NCBI GenBank assembly: GCA_030641485.1 | Contig: DAOWHJ010000041.1 | Span: forward strand, 1 to 7,290 | Source of the DNA: Pseudomonadota bacterium | GTDB lineage: Bacteria; Desulfobacterota; Anaeroferrophillalia; Anaeroferrophillales; Tharpellaceae | Direction of reading: 5' to 3' | Length of the DNA: 7,290 nt | In this document: positions 1 to 5,293 of the stretch, piece by piece | How positions within the stretch are numbered: position 1 is the first letter of the stretch | Layout of the letters: each line of letters begins with the position of its first letter | Program-made: the position numbers and the translations under genes | Notes under the pieces: generated by a model | What the model was told of the DNA's origin: nothing | Database searches by the model: none | The model's input: only the letters and a program-made list of their open reading frames with translations

Positions 1-1
1 C

Positions 2-613
2 GAAACCCAAGCCCCCCGCGCCCCTTTGAAAGCCAAATACCGCGTCTTCGGTCACCCGTCTAGCGAAGTCCTTTGCGTCATGATCGATGATCCTTACAAA
101 GAAGCGATGCTGGCCACAGTTGCAATCGCCAAATATGCCGGAATCATCATCATGAGCGATGTCGACAAAGAGCGCATGTTGCCGCTTCTGGTTCAGCGCC
201 TCAACCTCTACACCGATCCGCAGCGTCCGATGGTCATGGACGAAGGCATCTACGAAATCAATAAACCGGGTCCAGATTCTCCGGTTATTATTACAACCAA
301 CTTTGCCCTCACCTACTTCATTGTTGCGGCCGAGATCGAAGCCAGCCGGGTTCCGACCTGGTTGCTGATCATGGACGTTGAAGGGATGTCGGTTCTGACC
401 GCATGGTCTGCGGGTAAATTTGTTGCTGATGCAATGGCTCCTTTCGTTATCAAGAGCGGCATCAAAGAGAAAATCAGTCACAACAAGATGATTATCCCGG
501 GTTATGTTGCTCAGATCTCTGGTGAATTCCAGGAAGAGCTCGGCACTGACTGGGAAGTTGTGATCGGCACCCGTGAAGCTTCAGATCTACCGGCTTTCTT
601 AAAAGCCCTGTAA
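2..613 (+). CDS. acsC: Corrinoid iron-sulfur protein large (gamma) subunit, C-terminal part; 5' end cut by window edge
   Basis: This is the 3' part of the gene for the large subunit of the corrinoid iron-sulfur protein (CFeSP). CFeSP is cytoplasmic and carries a methyl group on cobalt from AcsE to the acetyl-CoA synthase AcsB. The frame is open from base 2, so the gene starts outside the window; the TTG at 26 is an internal codon. About 203 residues are visible, against roughly 440-450 in the family, so the N-terminal [4Fe-4S] domain and most of the TIM barrel are missing. The visible part matches the C-terminal corrinoid-binding domain. Family landmarks are TTNFALTYF, the EASRVP stretch followed by DVEGMSVLTAW, then HNKMIIPGYVA and finally EVVIGTREASDLPAFL near the stop. 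acsE follows in the same direction after 145 bp, as expected for an acs cluster. The subunit call is firm; subtle family variants cannot be judged without the N-terminus. Confidence 0.92.
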   Translation, partial: ETQAPRAPLKAKYRVFGHPSSEVLCVMIDDPYKEAMLATVAIAKYAGIIIMSDVDKERMLPLLVQRLNLYTDPQRPMVMDEGIYEINKPGPDSPVIITTNFALTYFIVAAEIEASRVPTWLLIMDVEGMSVLTAWSAGKFVADAMAPFVIKSGIKEKISHNKMIIPGYVAQISGEFQEELGTDWEVVIGTREASDLPAFLKAL

Positions 614-634
614 GCAACACCATATTTTTAGTTT

Positions 635-665
635 GGCGCTGGTGGGGAGAAATCTCCTCAGCGTC
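635..665 (+). promoter_or_regulatory. Hairpin in the acsC-acsE gap
   Basis: GGCGCTG (635-641) pairs with CAGCGTC (659-665), with one G-T wobble. Inside it, GGGAG (645-649) pairs with CTCCT (654-658) across an AAAT loop, leaving a three-base bulge on the left arm. The downstream bases are T-rich but contain no unbroken T-run, so this is not a strong terminator. It could be a leaky terminator, an RNA-processing site or an mRNA stabiliser that sets the acsC to acsE ratio. Seen directly: the complementarity. Inferred: any role. Confidence 0.5.
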
Positions 666-758
666 AATCTAATGTTTACTTTTAAATTTAACCACAAATA
701 GTTATAAAAAAACAATCTGGAAGTAACAGATCAGACTACACCTGAAATTATTAACATC

Positions 759-1646
759 ATGTCAAAAACCATCGGACCGGCGATCAAAGAACGTAATCCC
801 AAGCCGATCCAGAAAATGGCGATTGAGCAGCAAGAAGCCGGCGGTAGTATACAGGATCTAAATCTCGGACCAGCCCGTAAAGGCGGCGACGAGATGATGG
901 CTTGGCTGGTCAAAACTGTTGAAGAGGTTTCCGATCTGCCTTTGGCTCTTGACTCCACCAATAGTGTGGCCATTGAAGCTGGTTTGAAGGCTTCCAAGAC
1001 CCCTGAAAGATGTATTCTTAACTCAATTTCGGCCCAGCCCCAATCTCTCGAAGACCGGATGCCTCTAGTCAAAAAATATAATTGTGAATTTGTCGCTTTG
1101 ACCTTAAGTGACGAAGGTATTCCCCGGGATGTAAACGAGCGCGGAATGTGTGCCGCTGAAATTTACGCCAAAGCCTTAGAGTATGATATTCCGGCTGAAC
1201 GTATGTATATCGATCCGATTGTACTGCCTGTTTGTGTTGATCCGGGTCAGGTTGCCTCCTTCCAGGAGTTTCTGCCTTTGATCCCTGATTTCGCACCTGG
1301 GGCTAAATCAACTTGCGGTCTCTCAAACATTTCCAATGGAACTCCGAATGAGTTACGTCACTACTTAAACCGGGGCTACCAGGCCATGCTGATGTATCTT
1401 GGCATCTACTCTTCAATTGTTGATGCTTATGACGGCGAAATGATGGCCTTATGTCAGGGTAAGATTCCTGACGTTGAAAATCTGACCAAAACTTTGATGG
1501 ATGGCGGCGATGTCGATGCCAATAGCCTAGCTCCTGAATTACAGGTCTACTACCGCAGCATCCAGTGCCTGAAGGGTGAAGTCCTCTACTCGCACTCCTG
1601 GATCGAAGACCTGATTGAGAAACTGGATAAAAACTGGTACAAATAA
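759..1646 (+). CDS. acsE: Methyltetrahydrofolate:corrinoid iron-sulfur protein methyltransferase; start uncertain
   Basis: This cytoplasmic enzyme transfers the methyl group of 5-methyl-tetrahydrofolate to cob(I)amide on CFeSP in the Wood-Ljungdahl pathway. It has the pterin-binding TIM-barrel motifs in order: DLNLGP (residues 33-38), LDSTN (64-68), LNSIS (87-91), YIDPIVLP (150-157) and GLSNISNG (187-194). Asn190 aligns with the Asn of the GLSN motif implicated in catalysis in Moorella MeTr. A C-terminal extension ending in YSHSWIEDL makes it longer (295 residues from this ATG) than the roughly 262-residue Moorella enzyme. The ATG at 759 is the first ATG in frame, but it has no Shine-Dalgarno sequence, and family similarity seems to begin upstream. 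The preceding codons read PEIINI, where relatives have a GE..N-like segment. The frame is open back to a TAA at 705-707, so a non-ATG start (for example CTG at 717) is possible. acsC lies directly upstream, and a strong terminator follows 25 bp after the stop. Confidence 0.9.
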   Translation: MSKTIGPAIKERNPKPIQKMAIEQQEAGGSIQDLNLGPARKGGDEMMAWLVKTVEEVSDLPLALDSTNSVAIEAGLKASKTPERCILNSISAQPQSLEDRMPLVKKYNCEFVALTLSDEGIPRDVNERGMCAAEIYAKALEYDIPAERMYIDPIVLPVCVDPGQVASFQEFLPLIPDFAPGAKSTCGLSNISNGTPNELRHYLNRGYQAMLMYLGIYSSIVDAYDGEMMALCQGKIPDVENLTKTLMDGGDVDANSLAPELQVYYRSIQCLKGEVLYSHSWIEDLIEKLDKNWYK

Positions 1647-1671
1647 GCTCCAGGGTTTAGAATTTGCTTAC

Positions 1672-1710
1672 AAAAGGGGCTGCGCGGCTTGTGCGCAGCC
1701 CCTTTTTTTT
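1672..1710 (+). terminator. Strong intrinsic terminator after acsE
   Basis: AAAAGGGGCTGCGC (1672-1685) pairs perfectly with GCGCAGCCCCTTTT (1693-1706) around a 7-base loop. An unbroken run of eight T follows the GC core (1703-1710). This is a textbook Rho-independent terminator 25 bp after the acsE stop codon. It closes the acs transcription unit and separates it from the thioesterase gene. Confidence 0.95.
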
Positions 1711-1751
1711 ACATATTACCTAACGATAAAATAAATTTCCTAATATTAACA

Positions 1752-2255
1752 ATGAAATCAAACTGGACCCCAATTCCCAATATTGACAAAGAGTGTTTTG
1801 GTTGTGGCACAGAGAATAGTTTTGGCCTGAAAATGACCTTCGCAACTAACGGCAAAGAGTTACGCTCTGCCCTGATAGTCCCAGAACACACCAAAGGCTG
1901 GAGCAACTTGGTTCATGGTGGTATTTTAACGACTATTCTCGACGAGATCATGTCCTGGACCGCAATTCACCTGACTCACAACTTTATCCTGACCAGGAAT
2001 ATCACGGTCAAGTTCAAAAAACCGGTCTATGTCGGAACCCCACTCACCACAACCAGTACAATCAAAGAGGTAAATGGCAAAGAAGCGCTCTTAGAGGCCT
2101 ACATTAACGATGCTGACGGTAACCTTTGTTGCACCTCAGAAGCAAATGTTGTCCTCTTCTCACCGGCTGAGTTTTCCCGCCTTAATATTGTACCTCAAGA
2201 TTTTTTAGAGAAGATGAATTTAACTTTCAACTCGACTAAATCAGACTGGGTTTAG
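1752..2255 (+). CDS. PaaI-family (hotdog fold) thioesterase
   Basis: The product is a 167-residue cytoplasmic hotdog-fold protein, probably an acyl-CoA thioesterase of the PaaI/4HBT type. It has the N-terminal CFGCG..N..GLKM segment (residues 15-28) common in this group. The active-site helix follows as VHGGILTTILDEIMSW (54-69), with HGG at 55-57 and the acidic pair D64/E65. The segment TRNITVKFKKPVYVGTPL supplies the typical central beta strand that reads V.F.KPV..G. The ATG at 1752 is chosen because an earlier in-frame TTG (1689) lies inside the acsE terminator, and the family N-terminus begins just before CFGCG. No Shine-Dalgarno sequence and no convincing promoter are visible in the 41 bp after the terminator. 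The acyl substrate cannot be told from sequence. The gene is separated from the acs unit by a terminator and converges on the ferredoxin gene, so it is probably transcribed alone. Confidence 0.85.
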   Translation: MKSNWTPIPNIDKECFGCGTENSFGLKMTFATNGKELRSALIVPEHTKGWSNLVHGGILTTILDEIMSWTAIHLTHNFILTRNITVKFKKPVYVGTPLTTTSTIKEVNGKEALLEAYINDADGNLCCTSEANVVLFSPAEFSRLNIVPQDFLEKMNLTFNSTKSDWV

Positions 2256-2325
2256 AAAATAGCCCCAAAAAGGATCAATCTCTAAATACTACACCGGGTC
2301 AGGCATGAACCTACATAACCTAGTA

Positions 2326-2369
2326 AACAAAAAAGGCCGTTGAAAAGAAGTTTCTTCTCAACGGCCTTT
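2326..2369 (-). terminator. Intrinsic terminator at the convergent junction, oriented for the ferredoxin transcript
   Basis: On the plus strand, AAAGGCCGTTGA (2332-2343) pairs with TCAACGGCCTTT (2358-2369). After one A/C mismatch the stem continues as AAGA/TCTT to a four-base loop. Read on the minus strand, the stem is followed by six T, a G and three more T. This is the expected terminator layout for transcription arriving from the ferredoxin gene. On the plus strand only three T follow, so termination of the thioesterase transcript here is possible but weaker. Confidence 0.87.
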
Positions 2370-2399
2370 CAACAAAATACTTCTAAAACCTAGGGAAAT

Positions 2400-2507
2400 G
2401 GCGCGATTTGTGCCGCTATTTTTTGTGCCAACTATAGGCACGGCTTGAAAGAGCATAGTAGAGACTATGTGACTCAAGCCGTAACGACCGTAAGCGCGAA
2501 AAATAGC
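2400..2507. repeat. Structured palindromic non-coding element between ferredoxin stop and terminator
   Basis: Three nested or adjacent stems are visible. GCTATTTTTTGTGC (2415-2428) pairs with GCGCGAAAAATAGC (2494-2507), 14 pairs including wobbles. ACGGCTTGA (2440-2448) pairs perfectly with TCAAGCCGT (2474-2482). CATAGT (2454-2459) pairs with ACTATG (2464-2469) around an AGAG loop. A small extra hairpin, GGCGC/GTGCC (2400-2414), precedes them. GTGCC (2425-2429) can alternatively pair with GGCAC (2437-2441). There is no coding frame. The element falls inside the 3' untranslated part of the ferredoxin transcript, before its terminator. It could be a REP/MITE-like intergenic repeat or a structured RNA; I do not recognise a known family. 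The pairing is certain; the identity is not. Confidence 0.6.
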
Positions 2508-2538
2508 AAGTTAAGATACGCCAGTTTAGGGTTGACGA

Positions 2539-2706
2539 CTAGCCTTCTGCGATAGCATCACACGGACAAGCTTCTACGCATGAACCACAATCGATACAAG
2601 CGTCAGTGATCGTATAAAAATCATCACCTTCGGTGATCGCATCCTCAGGACACTCTTCAATACAAGAACCACATGCAGTACATTCATCAGGATTAATTTT
2701 ATACAT
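2539..2706 (-). CDS. Small 2[4Fe-4S] ferredoxin
   Basis: The product is a 55-residue clostridial-type ferredoxin, a soluble low-potential electron carrier. The first cluster motif is C9-x2-C12-x2-C15-x3-C19-P and the second is C37-x2-C40-x2-C43-x3-C47-P. This is the classical pattern in which the last cysteine of each motif ligates the other cluster. An extra cysteine, C49, follows directly after C47-P48 and is not part of the standard ligand set. The ATG at 2706 is chosen because GGAGG lies five bases upstream and residue 1 starts the usual MYKIN.. N-terminus; an in-frame ATG 63 bp upstream lies near the predicted promoter -10. It is probably monocistronic, with its own promoter and terminator. 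In an organism with the Wood-Ljungdahl pathway it could serve CO dehydrogenase or reductive activation of CFeSP, but its partner is not shown by sequence. Confidence 0.95.
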   Translation of the reverse strand: MYKINPDECTACGSCIEECPEDAITEGDDFYTITDACIDCGSCVEACPCDAIAEG

Positions 2707-2711
2707 TTTTT

Positions 2712-2716
2712 CCTCC
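2712..2716 (-). promoter_or_regulatory. Ribosome binding site of the ferredoxin gene
   Basis: Read on the minus strand, GGAGG is followed by five A and then the ATG at 2706. It is the best Shine-Dalgarno match of any complete gene here and fixes the ferredoxin start. It rules out the in-frame ATG at 2769. Confidence 0.88.
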
Positions 2717-2759
2717 AAGAATTTTAAATCGTTAATATATCCGCTTCTAAAACGCGATA

Positions 2760-2789
2760 CTTTTAGCACAACATTTTTTAAGATGTCAA
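2760..2789 (-). promoter_or_regulatory. Predicted sigma-70-type promoter of the ferredoxin gene
   Basis: On the minus strand there is a perfect -35 box TTGACA (2789-2784). An 18-bp spacer follows, then TAAAAG (2765-2760), which matches the -10 consensus at four of six positions and is preceded by the extended -10 dinucleotide in TGC. Transcription would begin near 2752, giving a leader of about 46 nt before the ATG at 2706. No operator was recognised. Confidence 0.6.
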
Positions 2790-2888
2790 CATTTTATCAT
2801 GTAAAAAAACATTTAATCTACCTAACCCACAAAATCAATCAAACATAAGTTCAGCTTTAAAAACTCACGCTTTCTGGCGGGAGCATCA

Positions 2889-2910
2889 AGGAGGCTGTCC
2901 AAGAATGCTA
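2889..2910 (+). repeat. Half-copy of the repeat end found at 5151, just downstream of lptD
   Basis: AGGAGGCTGTCCAAGAATGCTA matches the left end of the 143-bp element (5151-5172) at 17 of 22 positions, with 14 of the first 15 identical. It also resembles the reverse complement of that element's right end, which begins AGGAG and has GAGAATGC at the corresponding place. The partner arm expected for a full element was not found nearby, so this looks like a remnant or a solitary end. It lies 24 bp beyond the lptD stop codon, in a gap that also carries the ferredoxin promoter. No clear lptD terminator is visible here. Confidence 0.55.
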
Positions 2911-2934
2911 TCCCCCCAACATAATCCAGCAAAA

Positions 2935-5106
2935 CTAATTGCTTCCCAAACCACCGAGGCCATTCAGACTCAGAAGCAGACGAAATGAGAGATCGTAAGG
3001 GTCACGTTCCTCATCAACAGAAAAATCGAGTGACCAGCACTGAGGGTGGTAGTTAAAACCATAAATAGTCTCCCATATATGACTATCCTCAATCGAATAA
3101 CGAATGCTACCGTAAATATCGAGCCAGCTGGCCAATGGCAGGCGCGCAACACCAGTACAAAGTTCAGCGGTATTACGCTCATAACGATACTCTAACGAAA
3201 GTGAACTTCCCCTCTGGTTACTCGTACTAAAAAGAGCCGCCATCAACTCATTGGCATTTTCATACGGGTCAAAACGATTTTCGAACTTCATATAGAGACC
3301 ACCATCTCGGCTTTTAACTTCCATCTGGGTAAAGAAGTTTGAAGCGTGCTGATCATCCTCAAGAAAGCGCAAACCATCGGCAACATCAATAAAACTATAT
3401 GACTGGCCAATTTGAAATTTAAACCATTCATGGTAGTCGTACTGATCCAGGTTACCAAGTTTTGGATAACGTCCGACTAGGCGACTGACCAGCCCCCAGC
3501 TAACATTGCTCTCTTCCGGCAAATAGTCAAACTGGTCAAAATCAGGCAGGTCATCCTGGTCAACATCCGGGACGTAACGATACAGAAGCGTGGGTTCCAA
3601 GGTATGCAGCACCCGATCCATACCCCACCAATCACATGCATAGACCCGCTCGGCAACACTCTTAATCTCAATCCCGGCCGCCATGGTTTCGCGTGATTCA
3701 CTGCCGTCACTCTTGCCATTTTCCCGATCACTAACTTGATACCAAGTCTCGCGTAATTCAAGAAACGGAATAATCTCGAAAGCGCCCAACTTGAGCGACA
3801 TACTTAAGCTTGGGTTAACATCAACACGATGCCCGGTTTCACCCTCACGCCGCCAGAAATGGGAGTAATTGCTATCCAGACGCCAGAAGAGCCAGTCCGC
3901 ATTAAAAACCGGCTGATTCAGAGCCGCAAAAGTAACTTCCGGCAACAATTGTAGGGTTTCGTCGTCATTTTCACGCAACAGCGATTGATAATAACGTCCC
4001 GTAGCAGTCACGTTATAACGCTCCCAACTGTGTGATGCAATCGCTAATGAACGCAGATAGGTATCGGTTTTGGAATCAACATTCTCAAGTTCATCAATAA
4101 AGTTGCCGGAAAAAGTATCCGGAAAATCCTCAAGATACTCATTGTCACTAACCAGGTTAACATCCGCCTTTAGAGTCGTACCGATCTTTAAGGTCTGAAA
4201 ATGGTGCGCTCCAAAAGACCAGCGCTCTTTATCAGCATCTTTATAGTCTTCGGGGTGGTCATCCACAAGTTTATCACTGATAAATGAGGCCCTGATATCA
4301 CCCGAAGCCCGCTCGTTGATCACATAACGATAGTCGGCTCCAAACTTAATCCCCCTTTCACTGTAATATTCAGGATAAAGGGTTAAATCATTCGAGCGGT
4401 TAATGGCCCAGAAAAATGCCGCCTTAACAATCACGCCATCCTTGTCCGAATAACCAATACCTGGCAGCAGGAATCCGGTCTGACGATTGGTATTAACCGG
4501 GAAAACCCCTTTCGGCAAATAGAGTATGGGTACATTTTTCACTACAAAAACAGCATCATCAACAATCCCGTAACCACCCTCTTTAACATGAACCTTACGA
4601 CTCCGAATCAACCAAGCAGCACGCTCGGCATCACAAGTGGTCAGGGTCGCGTTCTCGACATCATACTCATTGGGCCCCAATTTTTGAATACGCTCACCGG
4701 TAATATAGTAATTTTTTTCCTTAATAAATATTCGACCATCTCGAATCGAGCCAATCTGGTCCTGATAGTTGAATTTCAGATAGCGGCAGGCAAGATAGTC
4801 AGTTTTATCACGTAAGAGAACATCGCCCCAAGCCTCAAATTCATTGGCCGCCTGGTTAAGCACCGCCTTATCGGCCCGCAATTCCAGCCCCTCCTGCCGA
4901 ACAACCACCCCTCCCTGAGCATGATAGAGGTCAGTCTGCTTATCGTAATAGAGGTAATTCGCCTCGATCTCAACGCTCTTGTCAGTCGTCACAGTGGCAG
5001 CTCCCGGCAGATCGGGAACTGCAGCAAAAGCCTGAATTATTGCCACGCACGAAATCACTACGATTACAATAGGTTTAATAAAATAACTATGCAACTGTTT
5101 CATCAT
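2935..5106 (-). CDS. lptD: LPS-assembly outer-membrane protein LptD (OstA/Imp)
   Basis: LptD is the outer-membrane beta-barrel that, with the lipoprotein LptE, inserts lipopolysaccharide into the outer leaflet. The 723-residue product has a signal peptide (residues 1-28, probable cut after AFA). A periplasmic LptA-like beta-jellyroll follows (about 40-190), starting VEIEANYLYYDK and containing GGVVVRQEG. The family stretch VFPVNTNRQTGFLLPGIGYS (201-220) leads into a large LptD barrel domain reaching the C-terminus. HTLEPTLLYRYVP (501-513) is another family landmark. C158 (TTC) and C690 (CWSL) correspond to E. coli C173 and C725, one of the two inter-domain disulfides. The mature protein also has C107, C491 and C650, but no cysteine near its N-terminus like E. 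coli C31. Two ATGs are adjacent (5106 and 5103); an AAGGA lies somewhat far upstream. Length is within the family range (E. coli 784). A repeat element separates it from the upstream flavoprotein gene. Confidence 0.95.
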   Translation of the reverse strand: MMKQLHSYFIKPIVIVVISCVAIIQAFAAVPDLPGAATVTTDKSVEIEANYLYYDKQTDLYHAQGGVVVRQEGLELRADKAVLNQAANEFEAWGDVLLRDKTDYLACRYLKFNYQDQIGSIRDGRIFIKEKNYYITGERIQKLGPNEYDVENATLTTCDAERAAWLIRSRKVHVKEGGYGIVDDAVFVVKNVPILYLPKGVFPVNTNRQTGFLLPGIGYSDKDGVIVKAAFFWAINRSNDLTLYPEYYSERGIKFGADYRYVINERASGDIRASFISDKLVDDHPEDYKDADKERWSFGAHHFQTLKIGTTLKADVNLVSDNEYLEDFPDTFSGNFIDELENVDSKTDTYLRSLAIASHSWERYNVTATGRYYQSLLRENDDETLQLLPEVTFAALNQPVFNADWLFWRLDSNYSHFWRREGETGHRVDVNPSLSMSLKLGAFEIIPFLELRETWYQVSDRENGKSDGSESRETMAAGIEIKSVAERVYACDWWGMDRVLHTLEPTLLYRYVPDVDQDDLPDFDQFDYLPEESNVSWGLVSRLVGRYPKLGNLDQYDYHEWFKFQIGQSYSFIDVADGLRFLEDDQHASNFFTQMEVKSRDGGLYMKFENRFDPYENANELMAALFSTSNQRGSSLSLEYRYERNTAELCTGVARLPLASWLDIYGSIRYSIEDSHIWETIYGFNYHPQCWSLDFSVDEERDPYDLSFRLLLSLNGLGGLGSN

Positions 5107-5150
5107 TAATCACGATATTCCTTAAAAAATAAGCTCTTAAAGAGACCTTT

Positions 5151-5293
5151 AGGAGGTTGTCCAAGCATAGCAGTTTTTCTCAGATCGAAGCATGCGAGAA
5201 AAATTACCACAGACATACATTGAGTATTCCGCAGATAATTTTTTGAGCATAACTGAAGCTATGGGGAAAAAGGGCATTCTCGGTCGGACTCCT
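5151..5293. repeat. 143-bp imperfect inverted-repeat element between the flavoprotein gene and lptD
   Basis: The left end starts AGGAGGTTGTCCAAG. The reverse complement of the right end starts AGGAGTCCGACCGAG. From both ends the order is the same: AGGAG, a C-rich block, a GCAT-like or ATGC-like block, TTTTT, a loop, then AAAAATTA(C/T)C. The arms are about 58 bases each, and similarity is moderate. Each arm also folds locally: TTTTTCTC (5174-5181) with GAGAAAAA (5196-5203), and TTTTT..CATA with TATG..AAAAA (5240-5251 and 5260-5271). No transposase and no credible coding frame are present. The right end touches the stop codon of the flavoprotein gene. It looks like a REP- or MITE-type intergenic repeat; I do not recognise a named family. 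Confidence 0.65.

Noticed and set aside
26..28. TTG as a start codon giving a complete 195-residue protein
   Set aside because: The frame is open to the window edge and the product is clearly only the C-terminal half of AcsC.
731..1296. Minus-strand open frames opposite acsE
   Set aside because: They are antisense shadows of a well-supported gene, have no ribosome binding sites, and their products resemble no family.
1708..1732. Possible promoter for the thioesterase gene (TTTACA and TAAAAT)
   Set aside because: The spacing is only 13 bp, too short for a sigma-70 promoter, and the first box overlaps the T-run of the terminator.
1689..1751. In-frame TTG start that would lengthen the thioesterase by 21 residues
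   Set aside because: It lies inside the acsE terminator hairpin, has no ribosome binding site, and the extension does not match the family N-terminus.
2707..2769. Upstream in-frame ATG for the ferredoxin
   Set aside because: It lies next to the predicted -10 box, upstream of the likely transcript start, and the ATG at 2706 has a perfect GGAGG at the right distance.
2905..2988. 27-codon frame on the plus strand with AGGAGG ten bases upstream of its ATG
   Set aside because: The apparent ribosome binding site is part of the repeat end, most of the frame is antisense to the 3' end of lptD, and the peptide has no recognisable features.
5047..5058. Lipobox-like VISC in the lptD signal peptide (residues 17-20)
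   Set aside because: The cysteine is inside the hydrophobic core, which continues after it, and a normal AFA cut site follows. LptD is not a lipoprotein; LptE is.
5134..5144. CTCTT-A-AAGAG palindrome upstream of lptD as a possible operator
   Set aside because: It is short and AT-rich, and no promoter can be placed beside it with confidence.
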